Below are positions 38,401 through 50,080 of a DNA stretch of 64,000 nt, in pieces. Under the pieces are notes generated by a model. The model was given only the letters and a program-made list of their open reading frames with translations, ran no database searches and was not told where the DNA came from. Both the position numbers and the translations under genes were made by a program. Origin of the DNA: Chimonanthus salicifolius (Eukaryota; Streptophyta; Magnoliopsida; Laurales; Calycanthaceae); the NCBI GenBank assembly GCA_013350335.1, contig CM023540.1, positions 24,159,175 to 24,223,174 on the forward strand. Direction: 5' to 3'. The first letter of the stretch is position 1. Each line of letters begins with the position of its first letter.

Positions 38401-39457
38401 CTCACTCGCTCCTTGATCCCTGAGTTTCCCTCCCTCAACTGGAAATGGTGATCCCTCTTTCCTTCACTCCCTGGCACAAAACAACAAGTAACGGCAAAGT
38501 TGCTCTCTCCATAGAGAAAAGTCTCAACCTTTCCAGCTTCCCTGCCTTCTCAATTCTCATGTCATTTTCCTTAGATCCGTGGCTTCTTTTTCTCCTTCTT
38601 CTCCTTTCTCTTCTCCTTTCTCTAGCTTTTCTCTCTAAAATCCCCAATGCCCTTCTGCCCTTTCACCTCTCTCTCCCTCTTTCCATCTCCCTCCTTTCCC
38701 TCACAAAACCTCATATCCAATTCCTTTAGATCCATTCTCCAGAACCAAAAAAAAATTGAAGCTTGAGAACAATTAGAGGAAAAAGGGGAAACCCAAGAAT
38801 TCTTTAATGAAGGGCTGGAACTGTTTCTTCACGATCAGACTTGTCAGTTGTCACATCGTGGTACTTTTCCAACATTGGGGTTTTGCTCCTCACTCCCTGC
38901 GACTAGTGATGGCGAACTAGGTATTATAAGTTGGTTTTTTTTTTTTTTAATTCGGGCTAAAACGGATTGGGTTGGATTCTCGAACTCTAGGTCGGGTCAC
39001 GTTGGGTTGTGCAATTCAGGTTATCAAGTCGGGTCAGACTGGGCTCAACCATCTTTTATATGGGTTGGGTTTATCAAAAATTCAAAACCCAGCCCAACCT
39101 GCCCGAGTTTCAGCCCTAGAATAAGTAGTGATGGATACCCAAATAAATGGTTAGAAAATCAACTCAGATTTAGAAGTAAGAAAACCCAGCAATCTGAACA
39201 GCAGCAGTTGCTTGCACAATGATATGAACCAGTAAAAGTTAGCCTGATAATCAATGAAGCAATTGTAAGTATTGTTTGGCAATCAAAACAAAACAACCAG
39301 TGACAATATGAGAGAATTTAATCATCATATCAAAGATTTTGTCCCATTATACAATAAGAGAATTGGATAAAAGGAAGGACATAAAAGAGTGCAATGAAAA
39401 GAGAGAAGATAATAGGAGAGGACAAGGAGAGAGTAGGGAGCTTCAAGGTGAAGAAGA

Positions 39458-39499
<42 letters not shown>

Positions 39500-39594
39500 C
39501 CCAAGAAAAAGATTAAAAGAAAAGAGTGCAATGAAAAGAGAGAAGATTATAGGAGAGGACAAGGAGAGAGTAGGGAGCTTCAAGGTGAAGAAGA

Positions 39595-39628
<34 letters not shown>

Positions 39629-41014
39629 CCCAAGAAAAAGATTAAAAGAAACATGCAGACAGACTGCAATAAACCTATAGAAAACGGGTTTTGACAGGTA
39701 AGAGTGGCTTGTTTGGATAATCAGATCGTTCAATAGAACTTTGAATACCAGAATGTTTACAGAACAAGAGCACAACGATTCCTTTCTAATAAGAATAAAG
39801 ATGATATCCAGAATTATACAAACTACTAACTTCTACGATGAAACAGGAGAACTGAAAGACACTCTTTTAAACAAAAAAAAAAAAAAGAGGAGTATAGCCT
39901 AAAATTGGATGACACTCACAAAGCAAACCCAAATAGAATGATGAAGGCTTCAATGATGAGAATCATGATGATATATTTCACAAGGAGTCCACGCATTCAC
40001 TCCTTTATAAGAAAAAAAGGGACATACAATCAATAAAAAAAGTTTGCATTAGAAAAATGAAAAGGCAAAAAAGGTAAGAGCTAACCTTCCAAGCCTTCTA
40101 AAGCAGCCTCCATCAAAGACAACCCTTCATTAAAGGAACCTTCAAAGTGCCCTTGATCGTCAATTAAAGGGATTACACTCTTGTCATCTTGAAGCAAATC
40201 CTCTACCTCAATAAGCTCGTCATCTGTAGCAGGCACGAATGTTCCATCACCTTCGACCTACACATTGAAAAGGGAAGTATAACAATCCAAAATCAAACTC
40301 ATTATAAGTATTTAATATATGAAAACAGAGATTTAGACACAATTAACCCATCAGAGATCAAAAACAGAGAATTCATTATGGGTGCATCTGGAGGTGGCAC
40401 AAATTGCAAAAAGTTTGATGTTTTTCTCATATTATATCTAACACTTCCACTCTGAATTTAGGTCGAAGGATTTGGCTCAAAACAATGACAAGTGAAAAGT
40501 AAAAGTTGAGAAAGCATGGAAACCGAAGTTGCCTATATAGTTTTTCCACTGCCACTGAATGATCTTTACTAATGAATTACAGATATAAAAACATAAAAAG
40601 GCTACCCACCTAATATAGTTTTCAATAAAAGCACTGTCACAAATGCATTGTTTAAGGGCCAACCATCTGCTCTGTCAAAGTACTAAAACTGTGTGCAATT
40701 TGGGCATATCTATTCACATTCTAGAAATTGTTCCGAAGTTTGATTAGCCAGATATCATACCAAACCTTTTTGTTCCAAGCTAACACCACGAAATCATAAT
40801 AGTAAAGAAAAAATCACTATAAAAGTTCATCACAATACAATTTAAACAAAAACAGTACCAAACGTGACCTTATCAGAAAGATTACCCGAACAAGTTTGTA
40901 AATGACAGGACCAGCATTCTCCTTAGGCAATGAAGGAAGGGGTGTGCTTTTATCAATAGAAATCTTCTTCATGTAAATTTCACCATTAGCCTTCACATCT
41001 GTCGGTGCTTCCAT
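29489..41014 (-). CDS. TRF-like (TRFL) single-Myb telobox protein
   Basis: Eight coding exons on the minus strand join in one frame: 41014-40886, 40257-40086, 37362-37298, 35162-34332, 32393-32262, 31175-30882, 30315-30259 and 29656-29489 (615 residues). All junctions are GT/AG and in phase. The ATG at 41,014 is preceded by an in-frame TGA. Conserved pieces in order: VEGDGTFVPATDDEL (44-58); a basic region with KRLRKPTRRYIEE (about 312-324 of the large exon, approximate); RRARPRKNVMALL before exon 5; then a C-terminal SANT/Myb domain (about 494-552) with RRKHHRAWTL, GAGKWSEIKR and VDLK joined across the splice to DKWRNLL, the telobox-type third helix. The tail holds PIPASVLIRVREL. Plant TRF-like proteins are nuclear; members with a Myb extension bind telomeric repeats, others bind poorly, and this tail type is not proven to bind. 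Exon 6 to 7 is the least certain join; an extra in-phase exon cannot be excluded. Confidence 0.85.
33925..33950. repeat. GA microsatellite in TRFL intron
   Basis: A run of GA dinucleotides inside the intron between the 32.3-kb and 34.3-kb exons. Non-coding. Confidence 0.6.
36698..36885 (+). mobile_element. SINE (Au-like), copy 2, in TRFL intron
   Basis: CTCATGAAGTGAGGTCTTGAG followed by GGGAGGTTTACACATGCC aligns with CTCACGAAGGGAGGTCTTAAG and GAGAGGTTTGCACATGCC of the minus-strand copy at 45,378-45,594. It ends in an A-rich tail (CCAAAGAAAA). It lies antisense within the TRFL intron. Confidence 0.5.
38107..39118. mobile_element. 1-kb non-autonomous hAT element in TRFL intron
   Basis: The left end is TAGGGGTGAAACTTGGGC. 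The right end on the opposite strand is TAGGGCTGAAACTCGGGC (16 of 18 identical). The flanking octamers AAATCAGT (38099-38106) and GAATAAGT (39119-39126) agree at 6 of 8, an eroded 8-bp duplication. Both subterminal zones are packed with GGGCTGGGTT-like and CCCAACC-like motifs, as hAT transposases require. The middle (about 38,320-38,880) is strongly pyrimidine-rich and holds an open frame (38,445-38,729) that may be captured or chance sequence. No transposase domain was recognised. Confidence 0.7.
39383..39648. repeat. 137-bp tandem duplication with GA microsatellites in TRFL intron
   Basis: Two almost identical units, 39,383-39,519 and 39,520-39,648, start AAAAGAGTGCAATGAAAAGAG and end AAGATTAAAAG. 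They differ mainly in GA run length. The frames read through it are low-complexity and not genes. Confidence 0.85.
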
Positions 41015-42225
41015 GGGAAATCCACCACATGCAGATAGAACAACTCAAATGCATAAACTGCAACTCCATGAAAACAATAAAAAAAATCTAAGAATATGAA
41101 TTATGTTAGCCACCCATAAAACCTATTCCGATTTTCAGAGAATCAAACAGTTAGTAGAGAACAAGTTCAGTTGAAATCCCAGCTAAAAACCTTCTGATAT
41201 CTAAAAAATAAATAAATACATGTAATAAAAAAGAAATAACCCTGGAGTGTTAGAAATGTAATGCCGAATGCAAGTACTATCTCAGAAAAGTGCAAAATCT
41301 AGCTTAATTCAAATGTTTAAAAAGGTTGTATCAAATAAACCTAATATGTTAGTAATGGAAACTGTTCTGCATAAACTAAATAAAAACCCTCTTGCAATCT
41401 AACAAAGCCAAGACTCCTATCTTGGATCAAAATCAAATCTCAACTAAAACAGACCAAGATTCATGATTTCATCCAAGAACTTCAGGTTTCAGTTCAAGGA
41501 CAATGCTAAAATACAATATTTCCACCATTTTACTTAAGTCACACAAATTTCCAGAAGTAACAACCAATACTGGGCTAGAGGACCCAACAAAAATTGAAGC
41601 AAGATTTTTATTGATACTCATAAGGTACAAGAAATGGAGATCAATTACCAAGATGAAAAACATTGGCCATCAATTTTAATACTTCGGTATATGTTAGCAC
41701 GGGACGCTAGCAACAACATTTGGGCCTCATTTTTTGCAGATGACCCAGTACATGTCACTTCTGCAAAAATGGTACTAAAATTTTAATAAAACAACAGAAG
41801 TCTCTCAGAACAGTATTTGATTACTGACTCACGAATATGTCTTTGATAAAATGATGCATTCACTTCCATTTTTCAGGAGAAGTTGTACAGGAAAAAAAAA
41901 ATTGGACACTTCAATTATCCAAAGATACTCGAATTAGTAGCCCGGTATTTTCCCAGGAAAACAATTCATTAAACATCAGAATTTAACAAAAAATCAAAAT
42001 CGAAATCGAATGCTGGTTGGACAATATAGTTACTAATTACAGCAAGTTTCAATTTTTAGCCTTTGAAACCCAAATTCCGGCCTTTGAAAGAATTAAAAAA
42101 AAAAAAAAAAAAAGAACAACATAATCAGTAACTAACTTCAAATTCCAGTCTTGATTTTTTCAAAAAGATAAAAAGGACACAGAAACTCATTAAAAGAAAA
42201 TTCGAACGCAGGGATAAGAACTCAC

Positions 42226-42450
42226 CGTAGGATTGAACTGAATCTATCTCGAATTCGATACTTTTCGTCGGAAGAAGGACAGGAAAGAGATGGTGCGAAA
42301 ATAGGTTGAAATCAAAAAGGGCAACCGAAAAAGGAGTAGAAGAAGGGGAAAAGAGAATTCGAACTGAAATCGAATCGGGATTGGTTTGGACGGTGGAGAT
42401 TTGAGGGGATCTGAGAGAGCAGTTTTTTCTTCCTTGTTTTTTACGCTTTT
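42226..42450 (-). other. Predicted 5' UTR exon of the TRFL gene
   Basis: On the minus strand a good splice donor, CCTACG|gtgagt, ends at 42,226. It could join an acceptor (ttgcag) just before 41,057, in the exon that contains the ATG. The upper boundary is a guess placed about 25-30 bases after a TATA-like motif. Confidence 0.4.
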
Positions 42451-42472
42451 GTCCGATTTCTTTCTCGAGAAG

Positions 42473-42481
42473 TTATTTAAA
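42473..42481 (-). promoter_or_regulatory. Possible TATA box of the TRFL gene
   Basis: Minus-strand TTTAAATAA within an A/T-rich stretch, followed downstream by a pyrimidine- and purine-mixed leader. Supported by position only. Confidence 0.3.
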
Positions 42482-42484
42482 AAC

Positions 42485-43658
42485 AAAATAAAAAAATAAA
42501 AAAACTCTAATAAGTTTGTGGTGCTGATCTTCGACAAAGAAGAGACTGCATGCTTACAGTGGATAGAGTTTTGTACAGTTGAATGGGAGAAACAGAGGAT
42601 TTCATAAATAATATATTTTAAGTATAATTTTTCTTCTGATTACTATAATTTTGTGAAATAGATCACAAAAATTAATTGTTTATAGTAATTATTTTTTACT
42701 GAATAGATAACGCTACCTTCTTTTTCTCAAATCATATCTGTTTTGCTCTCTATTTTAAGAAAGATCATTCCATTTCTTTTTGGTACTTTTTTGTTCTTGT
42801 ATATACTAAAGAATTGGTGTATACACTTTCGTACAAAGAAGGCGGATCACACGTGGCTCACTTCATTTTTTTTTGGTTCACTTTGTAAACACCAGGTAAA
42901 TTGGAAGTAGTTTGGACTTTGGATGAACTACAAATTAATCAAATTTTAGTCTTAAATTCAATTTTTAATCACTTAATTTTAATTATCAAAATCACATGAT
43001 TATTTCTTCATTCGAGTTCTTTTTTCTATTTTTTTTACTTTGCTTTATACATTTTTTGTCATTTCTATCATTTTACTTTCTTTCATACGTTCTTATATTT
43101 TTTTCGTTGATGTTGTTCTATTTTTATTCTGATCATAAATATTTCTGTGCTTAAGTAGGAAGATCAAGGTAGAATCAATGTTAAATATTCCAATTTCTTG
43201 TTTAGATTCACAATTTTTATAGCTTGCATTTTTCATAGGAAAAATGAAATTTTTCTTTCAAAATAATTTTTTTAAAAGTCATGTAATAGAGAGTAGTTTT
43301 ACAAAAGTGCAATGTAGAACTCAAATTAACATCTCTCTGACAGTTTCCTTTAAGACCAGCTTTCATGAGAACTTGGATGACATCTCTATTCAATTTCTTT
43401 TAATGTTTTTCGATCTCTTTTTCTTTTACTACCAAATTTGTATGATTTAAAAGGTGAACCAAATAGTTCATGAAATATAATCTTAGATCTTCTTTTTCTG
43501 TAACTTTTTTTTCTCTGGTGTTCTACTGTTTCTCCCATCTTACCCAGTCTTCGGCAGTTTAGCAGAGAGCCTTCACACTGGGTGTCTACGCTAGGGAAGA
43601 ACTTGTCTTAAAAGTAAAGTGCCATCGACATGCCATGTCAGGCAAAATAAATCAGATT
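42485..43658. other. Intergenic, no gene seen
   Basis: T-rich spacer between the TRFL promoter and a solo LTR. No coding signal. Confidence 0.5.
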
Positions 43659-43663
43659 TACTT

Positions 43664-44026
43664 TGTTGGATTTGGCTTAAAGTCCTTTGGGCTTGGGTTT
43701 GTTTCCTGGCAAGCCCACCAAGCCCAGTCTGTGTTGTAAGCTGAGCTCTATATTATGCCTCTTTCCCTTAGAGTTTCCTTGGCTGTGTAATTTCACTGGG
43801 TCTGAGAAGAGAGGAAAGAAACAAAGAGGAGAAAGAGAGACGGTGATGAAGAGAGAAAGGAACAGATTGGGTAATCCTTGTAATTTGTACGAGATCGTCT
43901 TTATAGTTGAATCTTAATATACGCTCTGTGGACGTAGACGGTTTTGCCGAACCACGTAAAATCTGTGTGTTCTTCTTTCTTGTAAGTGTGGTTTGATTTG
44001 TGGTTTGTGTGATTGATTTCACAACA
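43664..44026 (+). mobile_element. Solo LTR of a copia-type element
   Basis: It starts TGTTGGATTTGG and ends TTTCACAACA, the usual TG...CA copia LTR ends. Inside are a TATA-like CTCTATATTATGCC (about 43,747) and, at about 43,928-43,961, GTGGACGTAGACGG then TGCCGAACCACGTAAAA, a phrase common in plant copia LTRs. The flanks TACTT (43,659-43,663) and TACAT (44,027-44,031) agree at 4 of 5. No gag or pol lies beside it, as expected after LTR-LTR recombination. Confidence 0.65.
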
Positions 44027-44242
44027 TACATACTATTGAAAGAGTAGTTGTTCTGCTGTCTGAAATGTTTCAAAATATTGATGCCCGCTACTTCAGACCA
44101 TTTTAATCTACAGCCACCAAGCATTTCAGATCATGCCTCAAAACACACAGAATTGAATGTTACATATTTGATAATTTTGTTCGCGATTCAATTTCAGTTT
44201 TGATAATCAATTCACCAACACCTTCTCTTTTGTTGCATGACT

Positions 44243-44443
44243 CCACAACCCTTTTTTATGACCAAGTGTCTCAGTCTCTTAGAGCACCGACAAATTTTCA
44301 GAACATATGCAAGTCTCCCTATCTATACACATTGAATAATTCTATTGAAAATGGTCATTTAAGATGGAGTGAGAATTAAATTCAAGACTCCTACTTTCAG
44401 AGACAGATTCCACCAGATTCCTCACTCACCATCACTCCAATCC
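44243..44443 (-). mobile_element. SINE (Au-like), copy 3
   Basis: Minus-strand reading: head GGATTGGAGTGATGG, GAGTCTTGAATTTAATTCTC in the middle, and an end ACACTTGGTCATAAAAAAG. The copy at 45,378 ends almost the same way (ACACCTTGGTCATAATAAAAG). Confidence 0.6.
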
Positions 44444-45377
44444 CTTTTAAATTATTTCTCCACCACCCATTTAACACCAAGACTGCTGAAAAACCTAGCT
44501 GGCACCGATCTCTACCCTGTTTTCCTTTCATTAACCATTTCTAATTTGGTTTGTCTCCTATCTCTGTCACCACTAAACCACTGCCTCATCATTTTTTCTA
44601 CTCAACATTGCTATATTCTTCTATCTTTGCCCAAACCATCTGTTCTTCTGCCTATTATCACTGCTTTTCTTAGGTGCCAACAATCCCACTGCCCATCCTT
44701 GCACCTAAAAGAAACAAAGATATTTGAGACAATGAAGGGTTCAAATGGGAGAGCGAGTATTGTTAGGCTGGTGATCTCAAATATATAGAATTTTTCACAA
44801 ATCACTAATCAACTATAAGATAATACCTTCCAATGTGTATAATTTCTCATTTGGTTCTAAAATTTATAGCAATTTGGATCTCTCCATGAATGCTGGTGAA
44901 ATAGTTCTCCAACGAATATTATAAACATTTGAGCTTGAATATAAAGAGCTATTGGCTCTTGACCATTCAGCTCTTTTGGACATCTATTTAATTTTAATTA
45001 AATTAATATTCCAATACATCTCAATTGACCCAAAAAATCAAAATATTTTTTTTTCTATGATATTTTGGTCCTACTTTTGATTAGATTTATCTATCTTAGT
45101 CCATACATAACGGGCAAAGGGTTTTGATCCCACATTTGGTGGATTTATCCATCATGGTCATATCATAAAGTTTGCTCTCACTTTTCTTGATTTTATCGAT
45201 CATGATAACATTTGATATTACAAATTATTTCTCACAGGTTAACGAAAGAAAAAAAAAATTAAGAAGACGAAGGGTTCGAATCAGAAAAGAGTCGTCGTTA
45301 AGCTAGTGATCTCCAATATACTGGATTTAGCACAAATTACTAATCAGTTGTAGGATAATACTTTTTAATGTGTTTGA
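44444..45377. other. Intergenic, no gene seen
   Basis: The short frame 44,369-44,788 overlaps the SINE and has no family features. No gene is supported. Confidence 0.5.
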
Positions 45378-45594
45378 TTTTTCTTTTATTATGACCAAGG
45401 TGTTCAGGGATTTGACCTGTATTTGAAAAGGAGACATTTTAACTTAGATTAATTCTTAGGGCATGTGCAAACCTCTCAATCACACGCATACCGGATAAAG
45501 AACTATGAGAAGTAACCCAGAGAAGTATTGAACATGAATAGAACTTAAGACCTCCCTTCGTGAGATAGCTTCTTCACCATCAGACCAACTCCCT
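45378..45594 (-). mobile_element. SINE (Au-like), copy 4
   Basis: Minus-strand reading: head GGGAGTTGGTCTGATGG, then GGAGGTCTTAAGTTC, GAGAGGTTTGCACATGCCC and an end CCTTGGTCATAATAAAAG. Its 5' half matches the copies at 13,982 and 36,698, and its 3' end matches 44,243, tying the family together. Confidence 0.6.
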
Positions 45595-46117
45595 CTTAGA
45601 AAAGTTGGTGAAATAACTCTTCAATAAATGACGTGGACATTTGAGATTTAATACAAAGAGCCATTAGCTTTTAACCATTTGGCTTTTATGAGTGTTTAAT
45701 TAATTCTAATTAAATTAATATTCCATCAGCACCATTGCCTCCATTTGCTCACCACCAACCCTCATCCTTTTCTCAATCCCACCTATTCCAACCTAGCCCA
45801 CACTAGACAACCTTGCCCAGCCTGTTCTAGCACAACCACTGCCCATTACAGCCAACCATAGCCCACCGACAGCCCTAACCTCTCTCATTTGTTTATCTCC
45901 TATTAACAACCTCCTATCAACAATTGCTTTGCCATCAACCAGTAGACATGGCAAAATCTAATCCGATCTGTTAATCTCACCTACACTCGACTATTTTAAA
46001 AGAGTGTGGATCTAAGATTTTTAAGATGTTTATTAACAACTTAACCCAAACACAGTTATCAATGAGTAAGTAATGGGAGGAAGGGCTGAACACTCGAGCC
46101 AACCAAGCCTAATCAAA
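45595..46117. other. Intergenic, C-rich patch
   Basis: From about 45,740 to 45,960 the plus strand is C-rich with CCCACC and CAACC motifs. No reading frame was recognised. Confidence 0.4.
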
Positions 46118-46340
46118 CCATCTTCATCTCTTTATGTAACACATCCAGTCAAATGAAGTTTAAACTTATATAAGAAATAGTCTTGATATTTTACATCACT
46201 AGAAAAGTCTCATTAGTGTAAATCCATCTGACCATTCTCATCTTTTTATGCAATACATCCAACCATATAAGGTTGAAACCTATTAAGGAGTAGTCTTAGT
46301 ATTTAGTATTACTAGAAAAATCTCCTTAATGTAACTCAAC
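46118..46340. repeat. 114-bp imperfect tandem duplication
   Basis: Unit 1 begins CCATCTTCATCTCTTTATG (46,118) and unit 2 begins CCATTCTCATCTTTTTATG (46,232). They share phrases such as ACTAGAAAA(A/G)TCTC towards their ends. The units are roughly 80% identical by eye. Confidence 0.7.
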
Positions 46341-46662
46341 AATAATAGATGCCCAATAGAATCCAATCATTGTCTTGTATTTTGCAATTGTTCTCTCCTA
46401 GTTAAGGTTAGTTTCATCTTCTAATATTTTGTTCGATTTATTATTTCGCATTGAATTATTTGTGCAAATTAATTTTCTAGAATAAATGATTCAGCATAAA
46501 GTTTGGTTATCTCTAAATAGAGCATTTTTCGTTTTGACTTTTTATTGAGATTTGTGAGAGATCCAAGGATTTCCTACCATTCTTTGATGAAATTGAAATT
46601 AGAATTCTCCTAATTATTGGCTTAAAATCAATTTCCCCTTGGTCATGTGGAAGAACTTGGTC

Positions 46663-47004
46663 TTAAACTCTAGAAGACCCTTGATAGATCTTCAATCTTT
46701 TACCCTTTGCCTTCATCATTATGCCACATAATCTTGTTGACAGATTGTTCATAAAGAGTCTCTTTATCTTGGACTTTGAGATTTGATTCTCATGTTGTAG
46801 AAAATATTCCAAAACAGAAAGTTTACCTTTCTGTGCTTCAGTGTAACCAATGTGAACTTTCTTTAAAAACAATCTCACAAGCATACCCTGTGCTTGTTTG
46901 GGTTTTTTCGCTTCAAAAATATGCAATAGCATATCATCTTCCACTGATTGCTTTACTACATACCATATCCCTCGAGCCTTCGCTTTCCGCTTTAAATCTA
47001 TCAT
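46663..47004 (-). pseudogene. Possible copia gag relic
   Basis: The minus-strand frame of 113 codons contains KAKARGIWYVVKQSVEDDML and HIFEAKKPKQA, which resemble the gag core of plant copia elements (a run of the form KAR..I...V.D..L..I..A...K.AW). The expected tryptophan after KQA is missing, and no zinc knuckle or pol follows. It is probably a truncated fragment. The resemblance is from memory of the family and the call is weak. Confidence 0.3.
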
Positions 47005-50000
47005 ATCCTACGCTAGTCTCATAAGACACGTGACAAGTCATCGATAAATCTCAAAAATCAACATATATGGCATTCCACAACTCTTAACCCACTGGATCAA
47101 AATCGTTGAGCTTTCTTGAAAATAAGAGCATTGGATCACTAGCCACCCTCCTCAATTAGATCTATATATTTTATATTCTAATAAAAAAAATCCTTCCATC
47201 ACTCGAAGAATTGATTCGTTTTGTATATCACTTGGTGAGTTTACACAGCAGAAAACCAACAGCCACTCACATATGTAGAGAATGGACAATGGTTGGTAAC
47301 TGAGGAAAATACCAACCTACCAAGTCTTTCGTCTCTTGTGCATGTCATTAATGACTTAAGCTTTTATAAATCTTCCATGCATGATGCATAAGACGAAAAA
47401 GAAGAGACCTACATCTCTCTTTCTTTTATTATAGATGACTCATTACCAAATTTAAAACTCAACATACAACAGCTTGAGCAAAAAGAGGACGATTATCGTA
47501 GTTGTCGTCACTGTCACTAGTGTCCCTGTCATTTTATTCAGATTTTTTGCTTATCTCTAGATATGTTTACTTGTATATTTTCTTTTGCTTCTTTACCATT
47601 GGAACAATAGAGTGATATATTGATCCTATCCTTCACTCCACTCTTACTACATCTACTGTTCATCCTGTTCATTTTTCCAAAAAATGAGTTAGACTCACTC
47701 GAGTTAGAGATCAGGGGTTGAGATTGTGAGATTTAGATAGTCTTCATATCAGTTAAGAATTAGTTTATCTCGTTAAGTCTTTTAGAATTATCCTTTCTAA
47801 TTGATCTAAGTTAACTTGAATCAATCAAGTTAATACAATTCAATAAGATGTTGTAGAGAGAATCTGTTTGAGTTGAGAAAAGAGAGAGACGAGTGTGGCC
47901 TGAACTAAATATAAAATATCTAACTCAATTAAATCTCAATTTAGATATGTACTTTAGTTTCTAATCTATGGGTCATCAATTAGGGTTTAGAAAGTTAGTT
48001 AACATGGTATAAACATGTGAAACGCATGATTTCCTCCTTCTCTTTAAACTTTGACCAGTAAGCTTGAATAAGCCTAAAATATCCTATCAGGTGCCTCTTT
48101 CTGCATATTTAATTAATCAAGAAACAATACAAGTTGGATTAACTTAAAGTGTATGATTAGAATGTCTGTTTTACAGCAACGACAAGAAGACATCTTATAT
48201 CCAAATCATTCCATGTGTTCTATCTTTCAAAAATCCAACTTTCTAGTGTAGACATATACAGCTTTTGTTTCCATTTCTTACTAAAAACACATGATTTGTT
48301 TAAAATCCAGATCATTAAACAGCTAAAACCAATAATTTTATTGGTAAACAAATACTAAAATGATATGTCCGATATCATTCCAAATCGAGATTTAAACCCC
48401 TACTTCTAAGTTCTACCCATCGTTTTATCGAGTCATTTCTATGACCATATTCAGATATGGGCCTCAAATTCATGTTCAGCCCATCAAATTACTTATTAGG
48501 GTTTGCACGTCGAAGTGTTGGCCTAAGCCAAGTAGAGAAATTTTCTATTGCAAACTTGTCACAATGACTCACTGTGAACTGATTTACAATTATCTATTGT
48601 GCCCACCAAATGGAGCAGTAATAGTTTTATTAGAAAGGTGATTATTTGAGTATTGAATATTTAAATAATAATTTAATTAAAAGTACTTAAAAATATGACT
48701 TAATTAATTCGATCAAAATATGACACATAAAAAAAAATGTGCTCAGTAAACCCATTAATATTTCATTTAATATACCAATATATAGACGTGTGTTACCTTA
48801 CAACAAATATGTGGGTGATCATTTCCTTAATTAAATAAAAGAAAAACCTTTAATACTTGAAAAACTATAAGAAGGATCTGATTATATAAAACATAGTAAT
48901 AGACTTCTTTTTTTAATATTGGAATGTATTTAAATGCTGAGTTTTAATTAGTTACTATACTATTTAAACTTATTATTAGAATAAAATAGTTTGAAATAAA
49001 TTAAACAAAAAAAATATATACAATTTTTAAATAAATAAATTTAAATGCATTGGCATGTTATTAGAATATACAAAATTGTATGCATTCTATTGTTAGCAAT
49101 ATTTTTAAAATAAAAATAATATATGAAAGGCAACAGTCACAATTCACAACAGTCGTCAAAGTTATTTTTACAAGTTTTTAAAGTCCATTTTAATATAAAA
49201 AGAACATTGTGAAAATATTAAACAATCACCGACATTCTTAACAGGCATGCAGTTATGGCCCACCCTATTAAGTTTAGGCCCAAATTATTATCAACAAGTG
49301 TGGGCATTTGCTGGTTTCCAGTTTCCACTGTCGCAAAGTCGGCTCATCTCGACCATCCATTCCCCATGCAACCAAATCTAGACCATCTGAACCGTTGGCT
49401 GGTCCTGAGGCTAGTTGGATAAGATGGTGCTCACCAACTGTTGAATAAGAAATTCCATAACATGATATTTTGAGTCTCTTAATGCTTTTCAATAGAATCA
49501 TTAAAATATTTAAAGTCTATTATTTGAATTATTTAAGTATAAAAACGTTTAAGATATATAAAGATAGAAATCTTATCCGAATAGAAATTAAGATTATGTC
49601 AATCTTCAATTAAAAAATAATATTTTGTTAAAATTTCAATTCATCTATAATTCGTATGTATATGCATATGATTGGTCTTTTAATTAGCAGAAATTAGAGT
49701 TTTGTGAAACTCTGAATCAAATATAATATCAAAGGACTGTGGTCGAATGGATAGTGGAAGAGATGAGTGTAGGAGAATTTGGAGAACAAAAGAGTTTGAA
49801 GAGGCAAGGATAGACAGATGAATAGGCGTTAGACACTTAGACTCGTGCAAGAAAATTGTGAAATTGAGACATTGAGTTCCTTACAAAATTGATCTTATTT
49901 TAAATGTTTGATCTTTAGACCTTTCAAACAACATCTTAAAATTATGAACTCACAAATCAATATTGGTTGCTATTGGTCAACGTTTGATATACCATCCAAT

Positions 50001-50071
50001 ATTAATCTAAATTTTATATTATTAATTTTATTGTTAGTATAAAATTGTGTAAATAATATATTGATGGATAT
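47005..50071. other. Intergenic, no gene seen
   Basis: Long AT-rich stretch (very AT-rich at 48,640-49,200). No gene, RNA or clear repeat was recognised. Confidence 0.5.
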
Positions 50072-50080
50072 ATTCCAGAT

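Noticed and set aside
38445..38729. Leu-rich membrane-like protein of 94 residues
   Set aside because: Pyrimidine-rich DNA gives Leu/Ser/Phe-rich frames by composition alone, and it lies inside a transposon.
39325..39775. Leu/Ser-rich and Glu/Arg-rich frames on both strands
   Set aside because: They are translations of GA microsatellites in an intron, not genes.
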